52,935 bases of DNA from Burkholderiales bacterium (GTDB lineage Bacteria; Pseudomonadota; Gammaproteobacteria; Burkholderiales; Ga0077523), in NCBI GenBank assembly GCA_019747905.1, contig JAIEQG010000076.1, positions 1 to 52,935 of the forward strand, given 5' to 3'. Positions 20,880 to 32,106 of the stretch are shown in pieces; the stretch's first letter is position 1; each line of letters opens with the position of its first letter. The position numbers were made by a program, and so were the translations under genes. Under the pieces are notes generated by a model. That model had not been told where the DNA came from. It saw nothing but the letters and a program-made list of their open reading frames with translations, and made no database searches.

Positions 20880-21794
20880 ATGATCAAACAACGCACACTG
20901 AAGAATGTCGTGCGCGCCACCGGCGTCGGTTTGCATACCGGCGAGAAGGTGGCCCTCACGCTGCGACCGGCGCCGGCCGACACCGGCGTCATCTTCCGTC
21001 GCGTCGACGTGCAGGGCGCGGCGGACATTCCGGCCTCGCCGTACGCGGTCGGCGATACGCGTTTGTCATCGTGTCTCGAGAAGGATGGGGTGCGCGTGTC
21101 GACCGTCGAGCACCTCATGTCGGCGCTCGCGGGGCTCGGCATCGACAACGTCCTCGTCGATCTCACGGCGGCGGAAGTCCCGATCATGGACGGTAGCGCC
21201 GGCCCCTTCGTGTTCCTGCTGCAATCGGCCGGGATCGAAGAGCAGAACGCAGCCAAGAAGTTCATCCGCGTGCTGAAGACGATCGAAGCGCGTCACGGCG
21301 ACAAATGGGCGAAGCTCGAGCCGTACAACGGGTTCCGCCTGGATTTTTCCATCGACTTCAAGCATCCGGCCTTCGACGACTCCGGCAATCACGTCACGGT
21401 GGACTTTGCCGAGACGTCCTACGTGCGCGAGATCAGCCGCGCCCGTACGTTCGGGTTCATGCACGAGGTCGAGAGCATGCGGGCCCAGGGTCTGGCCCTC
21501 GGCGGCAGCCTGGAGAACGCGATCGTCATGGACGAATACCGCGTGCTGAACAGCGACGGCCTGCGCTACGAGGACGAATTCGTGAAGCACAAGGTTCTGG
21601 ACGCGGTCGGTGACCTGTACCTCCTGGGGCATCCACTGATCGGCGGGTTCCGTGCCTTCAAGTCGGGCCACGCGCTCAACAACGCGGTGCTGCGGCGCCT
21701 GCTCGAGGACGCCACGGCCTGGGAATACGCGACTTTCGCCGAGGACGATGCGGCGGCGCCGGCGTTCCTGAAGCTTCAGTTCCAGACCGCCTGA
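20880..21794 (+). CDS. lpxC: UDP-3-O-acyl-N-acetylglucosamine deacetylase LpxC
   Basis: Zinc deacetylase for the committed step of lipid A synthesis, 304 residues, cytoplasmic. Metal ligands H78 (in VEHLMSA), H237 and D241 (in [10 protein letters not shown]) and catalytic E77 and H264 are all in place. The start MIKQRTLKN is the family N-terminus. It is flanked on both sides by family A repeats, so it appears to be its own transcription unit. Shows the cell makes lipid A. Confidence 0.97.
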   Translation: MIKQRTLKNVVRATGVGLHTGEKVALTLRPAPADTGVIFRRVDVQGAADIPASPYAVGDTRLSSCLEKDGVRVSTVEHLMSALAGLGIDNVLVDLTAAEVPIMDGSAGPFVFLLQSAGIEEQNAAKKFIRVLKTIEARHGDKWAKLEPYNGFRLDFSIDFKHPAFDDSGNHVTVDFAETSYVREISRARTFGFMHEVESMRAQGLALGGSLENAIVMDEYRVLNSDGLRYEDEFVKHKVLDAVGDLYLLGHPLIGGFRAFKSGHALNNAVLRRLLEDATAWEYATFAEDDAAAPAFLKLQFQTA

Positions 21795-21802
21795 GGTGAC
21801 AC

Positions 21803-21947
21803 CTCCCCCGATAGGCCTGCGGCCTTTCCCCCCGAGGGGGCCAGCCCTCTTGGGGCTGAGTCCGGACACAGACAGTCCCTGCGGACTGTCTGTGCCTGAC
21901 GAAGGACATCGGCCTCCGGCCGATGGCAGGCCCGGCGAGGGCTGAGC
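21803..21947. repeat. family A intergenic repeat after lpxC
   Basis: Starts 8 nt after the lpxC stop. Perfect inverted repeat CACAGACAGTCC (21867-21878), loop CTGC, GGACTGTCTGTG (21883-21894), then a second perfect stem CATCGGCC (21907-21914) / GGCCGATG (21918-21925), then GGCGAGGGCTGAG. Closely matches the copy after ftsZ over most of its length, with a better-preserved second stem here. Confidence 0.85.
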
Positions 21948-22000
21948 CCAAACCCCCGGCGGCGCGCTGTCAGCCGCTGCTCCGGGAGGAGACTTCGAGC

Positions 22001-22186
22001 GTGATCGTCCTGCGGATCGTCGGGTTTCTGGTGCTCCTGACGGTCGGAGCCTCGATCGTCACGGCATTCCTGACGGGCGACCGCCGCTGGCTGCGGTTCG
22101 CCTGGCAGGTGACGAAATTTGCCGCTGTGCTGGCCGGGGTGGCCATGGCGCTCTTCGTCCTGGAGCGCCTCATACTGGTTATTTGA
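22001..22186 (+). CDS. small single-pass or hairpin membrane protein, unknown function
   Basis: A 61-residue protein from GTG 22001, preceded by GGGAGGA about 10 nt upstream. Two hydrophobic stretches (about 2-22 and 36-60) are separated by TGDRRWLRFAWQ, so it is probably a two-helix membrane hairpin. The longer frame from 21923 would translate the repeat element and is rejected. I do not recognise a named family. It meets dciA tail to tail with an 8-nt overlap. Function unknown; the ribosome binding site and composition support a real gene. Confidence 0.65.
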   Translation: MIVLRIVGFLVLLTVGASIVTAFLTGDRRWLRFAWQVTKFAAVLAGVAMALFVLERLILVI

Positions 22187-22625
22187 GGTAGGTTTTCTGC
22201 CGCGCCGCCAGGCGCTCCAGGGCCGATTTGAGCGGCGAGTCTTGCAGCGAGCCGCTAAATGCCTCAATGTGGTGCACTCCGCGTGCCGGCACCCGTGCGC
22301 GCTTTGCCTGTGCGCCAGCGCCCGGGGAGGGTTGGCCGACCGGTCGGACGGTCACTGAAACTTTCGTAACATCCTGATTCGTAGTTCTTATCTTGTCCAG
22401 GATGGTCGGCGCCAACTGTTTCAACTTCGCCGCCGCCGCGCCGTTATCTGCCCGGACGAGCAATTCCCCGTCCTTGAGATTGGCCACTTCGCTCAACCGG
22501 GCCAAGGGGTCGGGAACACAATTCGCATACAGTCGCTGTAGGGCCAGCAGTCGGTTGGCACGGCGGATGACGTCCTCGGGCGTTGCCTGCCGGGAGAGCC
22601 AGTCGCCGATCGATTTCGCTGCCAT
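22179..22625 (-). CDS. dciA: DUF721 protein, DciA-type replicative helicase loader
   Basis: A 148-residue protein with the DUF721 fold near the N-terminus (about 5-95): the early helix PEDVIRRANRLLALQRLYANCVP is followed by the strand-rich GELLVRADNGAAAAKLKQLAP. DciA is the ancestral loader or operator of DnaB in bacteria lacking DnaC/DnaI. The location beside lpxC and secA is the known one in Proteobacteria. The start is ATG 22625; the longer open frame upstream is antisense to the M23 gene. The C-terminal third is Pro/Arg-rich and likely flexible. It is divergent from the M23 peptidase gene with only 33 nt between the starts. Confidence 0.85.
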   Translation of the reverse strand: MAAKSIGDWLSRQATPEDVIRRANRLLALQRLYANCVPDPLARLSEVANLKDGELLVRADNGAAAAKLKQLAPTILDKIRTTNQDVTKVSVTVRPVGQPSPGAGAQAKRARVPARGVHHIEAFSGSLQDSPLKSALERLAARQKTYLK

Positions 22626-22658
22626 GGTCAAAGAGTGTGCTTCGGGAGGGTTTCGAGC

Positions 22659-23573
22659 GTGGACATTATTCTGGTTTCCGGACGGCTGAAGAAGGCTCGC
22701 AGCTATACGGTCACGCGCCCGCAGCTCGCTTTCCTGGGCATGCTGGGGTTGCTCGCGGTCGTGTCGCTCGCCGTGCTCCTCAACTACATGTCGCTGCGGT
22801 ACGCGGTGGCGACCAACAGCCCGCTGCTGCACGCCTTCATGGCGGATGCGCAGGCGCAGGAAAGCCGCAAGGCCCAGTCCTATCTGCGCGAGAGCCTCAA
22901 CACGATGGCCTCGAAGCTGGGCGAGATGCAGGCCCAGATCTTCAAGCTCAACACGATGGGTGAGCGCGTTTCCAAGCTCGCCGGCCTGAAACCTCAGGAT
23001 TTCACGTTCGACGCCGGCGCGAAGGGCGGTGCGCTGGTCACCATGGCGCCGATCGAAGTTTCCGTGGAAGAGCTGAAGAGCCGTATCGACCTCCTCGCGA
23101 AGCAGGTGGACGACGGCTCCGACAAGCTCGGGGTGCTCGAATCGGTCATGACCGAGGCGCATGCCCGCAAGCAGTTCCAGCCGACCGCGATGCCGACGGG
23201 GTCGGGACTCTACAGTTCGAACTTCGGCTGGCGCATCGACCCGTTCACCGGGTACAACGCCTTTCACGAAGGCGTCGACTTCATGGGCGAGGTCGGAAAT
23301 CCGATCCGCGCGGCGGCCGGCGGCGTGGTCGTGGCCTCAGAGTTTCACCCTCAATATGGTAATATGATCGAGATCGATCACGGCAATGACCTCGTCACGC
23401 GTTACGGTCATGCTTCGAAGCGGACGGTGAAGGTTGGCGATGTGGTCCTGCGTGGCGGCAAGATCGGCGAAGTAGGCAGCACCGGGCGCTCCACCGGACC
23501 GCATCTGCACTTCGAAGTGAGGATGCGGGGTGTGGCGCAGAATCCCTCGAGGTTCCTGCAGCCGCCCGGTTAA
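22659..23573 (+). CDS. M23-family peptidoglycan endopeptidase, membrane-anchored
   Basis: A 304-residue protein with a short cytoplasmic N-terminus, a transmembrane helix (about 22-43), a coiled-coil-like region (about 62-165) and a C-terminal LytM/M23 domain (about 180-295). The zinc ligands are intact: H203 and D207 in FHEGVDFMG, and H284 with H282 in PHLHFEV. This means an active enzyme rather than an EnvC/NlpD-like activator. GTG 22659 follows GGGAGG and is preferred over the ATG at 22635. Likely acts on periplasmic murein. It precedes secA, the slot that secM holds in E. coli, but shows no SecM-like arrest peptide. Confidence 0.88.
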   Translation: MDIILVSGRLKKARSYTVTRPQLAFLGMLGLLAVVSLAVLLNYMSLRYAVATNSPLLHAFMADAQAQESRKAQSYLRESLNTMASKLGEMQAQIFKLNTMGERVSKLAGLKPQDFTFDAGAKGGALVTMAPIEVSVEELKSRIDLLAKQVDDGSDKLGVLESVMTEAHARKQFQPTAMPTGSGLYSSNFGWRIDPFTGYNAFHEGVDFMGEVGNPIRAAAGGVVVASEFHPQYGNMIEIDHGNDLVTRYGHASKRTVKVGDVVLRGGKIGEVGSTGRSTGPHLHFEVRMRGVAQNPSRFLQPPG

Positions 23574-23600
23574 CTGCCGCGGCGGTTCGACAAGTCGGCA

Positions 23601-23643
23601 CGAGGGGTGGGGGCGCAAGGCGCTTCCACCCCTCGGCGTTTTT
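23601..23643 (+). terminator. Rho-independent terminator after the M23 peptidase, upstream of secA
   Basis: Stem CGAGGGGTGG (23601-23610) pairs perfectly with CCACCCCTCG (23626-23635), with further internal pairing GCGC/GCGC. TTTTT at 23639-23643 follows. The secA ATG is only 26 nt beyond the T-tract. Confidence 0.85.
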
Positions 23644-23669
23644 GAAGGCCGCACCAACACCAGCAAAAC

Positions 23670-26378
<2,709 letters not shown>

Positions 26379-26387
26379 CGCTCCGAC

Positions 26388-27614
26388 ATGGCAGTCAATC
26401 TCGCACCTCCCGATGCAGCGTCGCTGCATCCGGTCGCCGGCGTCGAGTTGGGATTCGCCTACGCCGGCATTCGCAAGGCGAAGCGCCGTGACCTGATGCT
26501 GATGCGCTTCGCTCCCGGTACCCGGGTAGCGGGCGTGTTCACGCAGAACAGCTTCGCGGCCGCGCCGGTGCAGATCTGCCGCCGGCATCTCGTGGAGAGC
26601 CGGTCGGTGCGTGGCGTCGTGGTGAACGCCGGCAATGCGAACTGCGGTACCGGTGAGCGCGGTCTTGCCGCCGCGCTCGCCACGTGCGATGCGGCGGCGA
26701 AGCTGCTCGGTTGCGCGCGCACCGACGTGCTGCCGTTCTCCACCGGCGTGATCCTCGAGCACCTGCCGGTGGACCGCATCGAAGCCGCGCTGCCGGAATG
26801 CTTCGCCACGCTGGGTGGGCGCCAGTGGGCCGACGCGGCGAGCGCGATCATGACGACGGACACGGTGCCCAAGGGCGCCTCGACCCAGGTCGCGATCGGC
26901 GGCAAGACGGTCACCGTCACCGGCATCGCCAAGGGCGTGGGCATGCTCCAGCCCAACATGGCGACCATGCTCGCTTTCGTTGCCACGGACGCGGCGGTCG
27001 CCCCGGAACTGCTGAGTCGATTGGTGCGCGAAGTGGCGGACGCCTCCTTCAATCGCGTCACGGTGGACGGCGACACGTCGACCAACGACTCCTTCATTCT
27101 CGTCGCCACCGGTGCCAGCGGTGCCCCCGAGATCACCGCCGATGGCGATGCGTATCGTGCGCTGCGCGTGGCCGTCGAAAGCGTCGCCGTGCCGCTCGCG
27201 CAGGCCATCGCCCGCGATGGCGAAGGTGCGACCAAGTTCATCACCGTGCAGGTGGAAGGTGGTGCGGACACCGCCGAGGTGTTGCGTGTAGCCCGCGGCA
27301 TCGCCAACTCGCCGCTGGTGAAGACCGCGTTCTTCGCTTCCGATCCGAACCTCGGGCGATTGCTGATGGCGATCGGCAACGCCGGTGTGGCGGGCCTCGA
27401 CACCTCGCGCGTGAATCTGTGGCTCGGCGACGTCCAGGTCATCGACCGCGGTGGACGCGCGGCCAGCTATCGCGAGGAGGATGGTGTGCGGGTCATGAAG
27501 CCCGCGGAGATCACGGTGCGGGTTCATCTCGGGCGCGGCGTAGCCGCCACGACCGTGTGGACCTGCGATTACTCCTACGACTACGTCAAGATCAATGCCG
27601 AATACCGCACGTGA
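26388..27614 (+). CDS. argJ: bifunctional glutamate N-acetyltransferase/ornithine acetyltransferase ArgJ
   Basis: Cyclic arginine biosynthesis: transfers acetyl from N-acetylornithine to glutamate. 408 residues. It is made as a precursor cut autocatalytically before T193 in PNMATMLAF; that Ala-Thr site and KGVGMLQPN before it are intact. Other family segments are [30 protein letters not shown]-like [12 protein letters not shown], and [13 protein letters not shown]. It follows secA by 9 nt and overlaps the DUF815 ATPase by 20 nt. Confidence 0.96.
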   Translation: MAVNLAPPDAASLHPVAGVELGFAYAGIRKAKRRDLMLMRFAPGTRVAGVFTQNSFAAAPVQICRRHLVESRSVRGVVVNAGNANCGTGERGLAAALATCDAAAKLLGCARTDVLPFSTGVILEHLPVDRIEAALPECFATLGGRQWADAASAIMTTDTVPKGASTQVAIGGKTVTVTGIAKGVGMLQPNMATMLAFVATDAAVAPELLSRLVREVADASFNRVTVDGDTSTNDSFILVATGASGAPEITADGDAYRALRVAVESVAVPLAQAIARDGEGATKFITVQVEGGADTAEVLRVARGIANSPLVKTAFFASDPNLGRLLMAIGNAGVAGLDTSRVNLWLGDVQVIDRGGRAASYREEDGVRVMKPAEITVRVHLGRGVAATTVWTCDYSYDYVKINAEYRT

Positions 27615-28512
27615 GCGCGGCGCGCCGAGTTTCGACGGCGTGATCGAGCGGGTCGAGGCGTTGCTGGCCCGCGTGGAGACGCTGCTGCCGGCGCCCGCTC
27701 CCATGCCCGACTTCGCGAAGACGATCGCGTTTCGCTGGCGCAAGCGCGGCGGGTCCGCGGCCATCGTGCCGGTTGACCATCCGCATCGTATCGCCCTCAA
27801 GGACCTGCGCGGTATTGAAGCCCAGATGGAACTGGTCGATGCGAACACGCGCCAGTTCGTCGAAGGCGTGCCCGCCAACAACGTGCTGCTGACCGGCGCC
27901 CGTGGCACCGGCAAGTCGTCGCTGGTGAAGGCCGTGCTCGCCAAGTACGCTGCGAAGGGCTTGCGTCTCATCGAGATGGAGAAGCAGGACCTGGTGGATC
28001 TGCCCGACCTGGTGGACCGCGTCGCCGAAGCGCCCTTCCGCTTCATCCTGTTCTGCGACGACCTGTCGTTCGAAGCCGACGAGCCTGCGTACAAGGCGTT
28101 GAAGGCCGTGCTCGACGGCTCCATCGCCGCCACCAGCGAGAACGTGCTGATCTACGCCACGTCGAACCGGCGCCACCTGATGCCCGAGTTCATGCGCGAG
28201 AACCTCGAGACCGAGTACGTCGGCGACGAGATCCATCCCGGTGAAACGGTCGAAGAGAAGATCTCCTTGTCCGAACGCTTCGGTCTCTGGGTGTCGTTCT
28301 ATCCCTTCGATCAGGATCACTACCTCGCCATCGCCCGTTACTGGGTGGAACGGCTCGGTGTCACCATCGCCGATGCGGCCACGATGGAACGCGAGGCGCT
28401 CCAGTGGGCGTTGTCGCGCGGATCGCGCAGCGGCCGCGTCGCCTGGCATTTCGCCCGCGACTATGCCGGCCGGGCCATGTTGAAGGGGCGAGCGCCCAAG
28501 TCGAAGCGGTGA
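27595..28512 (+). CDS. DUF815-family AAA-type ATPase
   Basis: A 305-residue P-loop ATPase: Walker [10 protein letters not shown] at 101-109, Walker [11 protein letters not shown] at 150-159 and a sensor-like [12 protein letters not shown]. This matches DUF815 proteins, whose cellular role is not established. The start lies 20 nt inside argJ, and the stop overlaps the Nudix gene GTG (GTGA), so argJ, this gene and the Nudix gene look like one translationally coupled unit. The conserved adjacency to argJ suggests a role that is not specific to arginine; I cannot say more. Confidence 0.88.
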   Translation: MPNTARERGAPSFDGVIERVEALLARVETLLPAPAPMPDFAKTIAFRWRKRGGSAAIVPVDHPHRIALKDLRGIEAQMELVDANTRQFVEGVPANNVLLTGARGTGKSSLVKAVLAKYAAKGLRLIEMEKQDLVDLPDLVDRVAEAPFRFILFCDDLSFEADEPAYKALKAVLDGSIAATSENVLIYATSNRRHLMPEFMRENLETEYVGDEIHPGETVEEKISLSERFGLWVSFYPFDQDHYLAIARYWVERLGVTIADAATMEREALQWALSRGSRSGRVAWHFARDYAGRAMLKGRAPKSKR

Positions 28513-29453
28513 ACGCGGCGGCGCGCCGCGTCGAAGTGGTCGCGGCCGTCCTCGAGCGGCCCGACGGGAGCTTCCTGCTCGCACAGCGGCCCGCCGGCAA
28601 GGTGTACGCGGGGTGGTGGGAGTTCCCTGGGGGCAAGGTGGAAGCGGGCGAGCAGCTTCAGGCTGCCCTCGCGCGCGAACTGCACGAAGAGCTCGGCGTC
28701 GACGTAGAGGAGGCGTACCCGTGGATCACGCGTACCCACGACTACGAGCACGCCCAGGTCCGCCTCAATTTCTTCCGCGTCACGCGCTGGCGCGGCGAGC
28801 TGCAATCCCGCGAACGCCAGCAGTTCGCGTGGCAGCGCCTGCCGGATCTCACCGTCGAGCCGATCCTGCCGGCCAACGGCCCGATCCTGCGGGCATTGGG
28901 CATGCCGCTCGTCATGGGCGTCACGCATGCGACCGACGTGGGGATCGAGATTTTCCTGAGCCGGTTCGATCGGGCGCTCGCCGGTGGATTGCGGCTGGTG
29001 CAGGTCCGCGAGCCCGCGCTGCCCGAAGCGGAGCGGCTGGCGTTCGCCCGGACGATCGTCGCTCGTGCGCACGCTGCCGGCTGCCGCGTGGTCACGAATG
29101 GCACCGAAGCCTTCGCGCAGGCGGCGGCCGCCGACGGCCTGCATGCGAGTGCAGCCCGGTTGATGACCTGGAGCGAGCGCCCTCGGATTGGATTGTTCGG
29201 CGCATCCTGCCACGACGTGACCGAGATCGCCCGGGCGGTCGCGCTCGAGGCCGACTACGTCGTGATCGGCCCGGTGAATCCGACTCCCACGCACCCGGGC
29301 GCCAACGGGATCGGGTGGTCGCACTTCAGCGAACTGGCGGCTGGATTGCCGATGCCGGTCTATGCGATCGGGGGCCTGAGCGTCGAGGATCTAACCGCAG
29401 CGCGTCGGGCAGGGGCTCATGGGATCGCGGCGATTCGCGCGGCTTGGAGTTAG
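28509..29453 (+). CDS. Nudix hydrolase fused to a ThiE-like (thiamine phosphate synthase-like) domain
   Basis: A 314-residue two-domain protein from a GTG overlapping the DUF815 stop. N-terminal MutT-like domain (1-130): the Nudix box at residues 42-64 fits GX5EX7REUXEEXGU perfectly, so 8-oxo-dGTP or related pyrophosphohydrolysis is likely. C-terminal domain (about 133-314) has the ThiE TIM-barrel pattern (LVQVREP, CRVVTNG, DGLHASA, GASCHD, ADYVVIGPV, VYAIGG). The usual T-x-T-K phosphate motif reads TPTHPG and the R-x-K near the start reads REP, so thiamine phosphate synthase activity is doubtful. Such Nudix/ThiE-like fusions are known in Proteobacteria; the second domain's role is not. Confidence 0.9.
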   Translation: MNAAARRVEVVAAVLERPDGSFLLAQRPAGKVYAGWWEFPGGKVEAGEQLQAALARELHEELGVDVEEAYPWITRTHDYEHAQVRLNFFRVTRWRGELQSRERQQFAWQRLPDLTVEPILPANGPILRALGMPLVMGVTHATDVGIEIFLSRFDRALAGGLRLVQVREPALPEAERLAFARTIVARAHAAGCRVVTNGTEAFAQAAAADGLHASAARLMTWSERPRIGLFGASCHDVTEIARAVALEADYVVIGPVNPTPTHPGANGIGWSHFSELAAGLPMPVYAIGGLSVEDLTAARRAGAHGIAAIRAAWS

Positions 29454-29513
29454 GAACCGAGTCCACGGCTCAAAGTGTGGGAAGGCCCTTGACCTTCGGT
29501 CCTGCCGGAATCG

Positions 29514-29708
29514 CTACTCCCGATCTTCAGGCAATCCCTGATCCTGGTCTTCCACCGGAATGCGATAGCCCTCCGACGCCCACTGCCCCAGGTCGATCAG
29601 CTTGCACCGTTCGGAACAGAACGGCCGCCAGGGATTCGAAGGGGCGAATTCGGACGGCTTGCTGCAGATCGGGCAGGCGACCTGGCGCGGTTTCGCGGCC
29701 GGGCCCAT
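29514..29708 (-). CDS. yacG: DNA gyrase inhibitor YacG (zinc-binding)
   Basis: A 64-residue zinc protein. Cysteines in CPIC (12-15) and CSERC (31-35) form a treble-clef-like four-Cys site, followed by the [14 protein letters not shown] signature. YacG binds GyrB and inhibits supercoiling in E. coli. It is last in the coaE-zapD-yacG run and starts 3 nt after the zapD stop. It converges with the Nudix gene across a 60-nt gap with no evident terminator. Confidence 0.93.
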   Translation of the reverse strand: MGPAAKPRQVACPICSKPSEFAPSNPWRPFCSERCKLIDLGQWASEGYRIPVEDQDQGLPEDRE

Positions 29709-29711
29709 GGG

Positions 29712-30467
29712 TCAGAGATTGCAGAACGTGATCTCGAAAGTCACGTCGGTTTCGTAGGTCCGGCCGCGCTCGGCGCCCTGGGCATGGGCGAACCGGATGT
29801 TGAGCGCGTACTTGTTGGCACTCACCTCCGGCACGCAGATTTCGTTTTCCGCCAGCGCCACCCGCAGCATCTGCGCCAGACGGCCCCCCATCATCTGCTG
29901 GAACACGCCGTTGGCCGCCAGCACCGTGCTGGTCTTGCCGCTTTCGCGCAGCAGCCTCAGCACGATGCGGATGCCTTCACGCATCGGCAGGAACGGCGCC
30001 AACCACTTGGTGATGTCCGCCCGTCGGAGCGCCGGATCGAGGTGCAGCCAGTAATGGTACGAAGGCAGATCGAACTCGCAGACACCGCCCGGAATGCCGG
30101 CGCGCTGGCGGATAGCCATCAGCCACTCGTTCTCGCGCAGTTCCTGCCCGGTCTTGCCGGAGGCCTGGAACAGCGTCGCGTTGGCGCGGTCGATGTCGCC
30201 CAGGACTTCGTCCAGGGCACCGGTGGAGATGGCGGGGTTGTTGCGCAGGCTCTCGAGGTTCTGGCGCTGGCGCTCGAGTTCCTGCATCAGCTCCGACTTC
30301 AGGTCGGCGCGGCCGGCGATGTCGAGGATCTCGAACAGCGTGAGGATCGCGACATGATGTTCCTGCGCGTCGGTGAGCGACGTGAAGTACTCGATCTTGT
30401 CGTAGAGATCCTCGAGCCGGAGCAGGGTCCGGATTCTTTCGTTCAGCGGGAACTCGTAGCTGATCAC
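29712..30467 (-). CDS. zapD: FtsZ-associated protein ZapD
   Basis: Cytoplasmic FtsZ bundling factor (DUF1342) that binds the FtsZ C-terminal peptide. 251 residues from the proposed GTG 30467, giving ISYEFPLNERIRTLLRLEDL, which is the family N-terminus; E. coli ZapD has 247. The open frame continues to a TTG at 30506 (264 residues), but the extra 13 residues look unconserved. Neither start has a strong ribosome binding site. Helical throughout, ending in a beta-rich EITFCNL. It lies between coaE and yacG, a standard order. Confidence 0.9.
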   Translation of the reverse strand: MISYEFPLNERIRTLLRLEDLYDKIEYFTSLTDAQEHHVAILTLFEILDIAGRADLKSELMQELERQRQNLESLRNNPAISTGALDEVLGDIDRANATLFQASGKTGQELRENEWLMAIRQRAGIPGGVCEFDLPSYHYWLHLDPALRRADITKWLAPFLPMREGIRIVLRLLRESGKTSTVLAANGVFQQMMGGRLAQMLRVALAENEICVPEVSANKYALNIRFAHAQGAERGRTYETDVTFEITFCNL

Positions 30468-30534
30468 GGCGCTCGCCCGTTGCAGATCGCGCGCAGTATC
30501 GGGCAAACCGGACCCGGAAGTAAACCCGAATGCG

Positions 30535-31158
30535 TCACGGCTTCGCCTCGAGCGCCAGGTAGGTCCGGTGCAGCCGCTCCACCTGCGGCCGCAGCCGCTC
30601 GATCGGACCTTCGTTGTCGATCACGTCGTCGGCGGCGGCGAGCCGCGCGGTCCGCGTGGTCTGGGCCGCGAGGATGCGTTCCGCCTCCGCCTTGGAAAGT
30701 CCGCTGCGCTTCATCACGCGCGCGACCTGCGTGTCGGGCAGGCAGTCCACGACCAGGATGCGGTTGACCCGGTCCATGTAGCCGCCCGACTCGATCAGAA
30801 GCGGGACCACCACCACCACATAGGGTGCAGTCGATGCTGCGATCCGCCGGTCGGCCTCGGTGCGGATCATGGGATGGAGGATCGATTCGAGCAGCTGGCG
30901 GGCATCCGGCCTGACGAACACGTGCTGGCGCATGCGACCCCGGTCGAGGCTGCCGTCGGCGGCGATGAACGTCCCCCCGAAGCGCTGGCGGATCGCCTGA
31001 ATCGCCGCGCCGTCCGAAGCGGTGAGCGAGTGCGCGATCGCGTCGGTGTCGACCACCTCCGCGCCGAACTCCGCAAACAGATTGGCCACCGCCGACTTGC
31101 CCGACCCGATCCCGCCGGTAAGGCCGACGACGAGCGGCGAACTGGACGGCGCAGTCAC
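30535..31158 (-). CDS. coaE: dephospho-CoA kinase CoaE
   Basis: Final step of coenzyme A synthesis, phosphorylating the 3' hydroxyl of dephospho-CoA. 207 residues from a GTG start, 3 nt after the pilD stop. The P-loop GGIGSGKS is at 15-22, DTDAIAH follows as the substrate-binding Asp region, and HPMIR and VVVVPLLIESG are family landmarks. It is part of the pilBCD-coaE-zapD-yacG run, a common proteobacterial arrangement. Confidence 0.95.
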   Translation of the reverse strand: MTAPSSSPLVVGLTGGIGSGKSAVANLFAEFGAEVVDTDAIAHSLTASDGAAIQAIRQRFGGTFIAADGSLDRGRMRQHVFVRPDARQLLESILHPMIRTEADRRIAASTAPYVVVVVPLLIESGGYMDRVNRILVVDCLPDTQVARVMKRSGLSKAEAERILAAQTTRTARLAAADDVIDNEGPIERLRPQVERLHRTYLALEAKP

Positions 31159-31161
31159 GTG

Positions 31162-32025
31162 CTACAGGCTGCTGCGCATCCACCACTGCACGATCGCGTC
31201 GCCCCAGACAAGGGCGATCACGCCGGCGATGGCGAGGTAGGGACCGAAAGGGATCGGCGTCTCCCGCTTGTGGCGGGCGAAGACGATCATGGAGATCCCG
31301 ATGGCAGCACCCACGAAGGATGACAGCAGGATCACGAGCGGCACCACTTTCCAGCCCAGAAAGGCACCGATGGCGGCGAGCAGCTTGAAGTCGCCGTAGC
31401 CCATCCCCTCCTTGCCGGTCAGCAGCTTGAAGCCCCAGTACACCGACCAGAGCGTCAGGTAGCCGGCCACAGCACCAATGACGGCCGAGGGCAACGGTAC
31501 GAAGGTGCCCTGGAGATTGAGCAGCAGCCCCAGCCAGACGAGCGGCAGCGTGATGTCGTCGGGCAGCAGCGTCGTGTCGAGGTCGATGAAGGTCAGCGCG
31601 ATCATGGCCCAGGTGAAGACGAGCGCGCCGGCGAGTGCCAGTCCGAAACCGAAGTGCCAGGCGAGCAGACCGGACAGCACACCGGTGAGCGTCTCCACGA
31701 AGGGATAGCGGGCGGAGATGGGCGTCTTGCATTCCCGGCATTTCCCGCGCAGAGCGAGCCAGCTCAACACCGGCACGTTTTCCAGCGCCGTGATCATGTG
31801 TCCGCATTTCGGACATGCCGACCGCGGCACGACGAGGTTGTACCGAACCGCTGCTGCCGGGGTTTCGCCCCGCAGCTCGGCGCATTGGGCAGCCCACTCG
31901 CGTTCCATCATCTTCGGCAGGCGATGGATCACGACGTTGAGGAAGCTGCCCACCAGGAGTCCGAACACCACGCACAGGAACGTGAGGAAGCCCGGCGAAG
32001 TCTGGATGAGATCGAAGAAGGCCAT
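31162..32025 (-). CDS. pilD: type IV prepilin peptidase/N-methyltransferase PilD
   Basis: Inner-membrane aspartic protease that cleaves and methylates prepilins and type II pseudopilins. 287 residues from ATG 32025. The cytoplasmic zinc domain has C71-x2-C74 and C96-x2-C99. Catalytic Asp residues lie in FIDLDTTLLPDD (D148/D150 region) and GYGDFKLLAAIGAFLGW. About eight membrane helices. A GTG at 32058 would add eleven residues and start inside a hairpin, so it is less likely. It follows pilC by 81 nt. Confidence 0.93.
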   Translation of the reverse strand: MAFFDLIQTSPGFLTFLCVVFGLLVGSFLNVVIHRLPKMMEREWAAQCAELRGETPAAAVRYNLVVPRSACPKCGHMITALENVPVLSWLALRGKCRECKTPISARYPFVETLTGVLSGLLAWHFGFGLALAGALVFTWAMIALTFIDLDTTLLPDDITLPLVWLGLLLNLQGTFVPLPSAVIGAVAGYLTLWSVYWGFKLLTGKEGMGYGDFKLLAAIGAFLGWKVVPLVILLSSFVGAAIGISMIVFARHKRETPIPFGPYLAIAGVIALVWGDAIVQWWMRSSL

Positions 32026-32055
32026 GTAAGGGTGGGGGGGCGGGTCCGCATGCGA

Positions 32056-32079
32056 CACGGGCTCCCGAAGGAGCCCGTG
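32056..32079 (-). other. 10-bp perfect hairpin between pilC and pilD
   Basis: CACGGGCTCC and GGAGCCCGTG pair perfectly around a CGAA loop. On the transcribed minus strand no T-tract follows, so it is not a standard terminator. It may be an mRNA processing or stability element that sets pilD below pilBC, or a partial terminator. Confidence 0.6.
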
Positions 32080-32106
32080 AGCGCGCAGCGCTTCCGCGCG
32101 TTGGCG

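Noticed and set aside
22659-23573. A SecM-like secretion monitor upstream of secA
   Set aside because: The gene in that position encodes a complete M23 peptidase with zinc ligands, and no proline-rich arrest sequence is found near its end.
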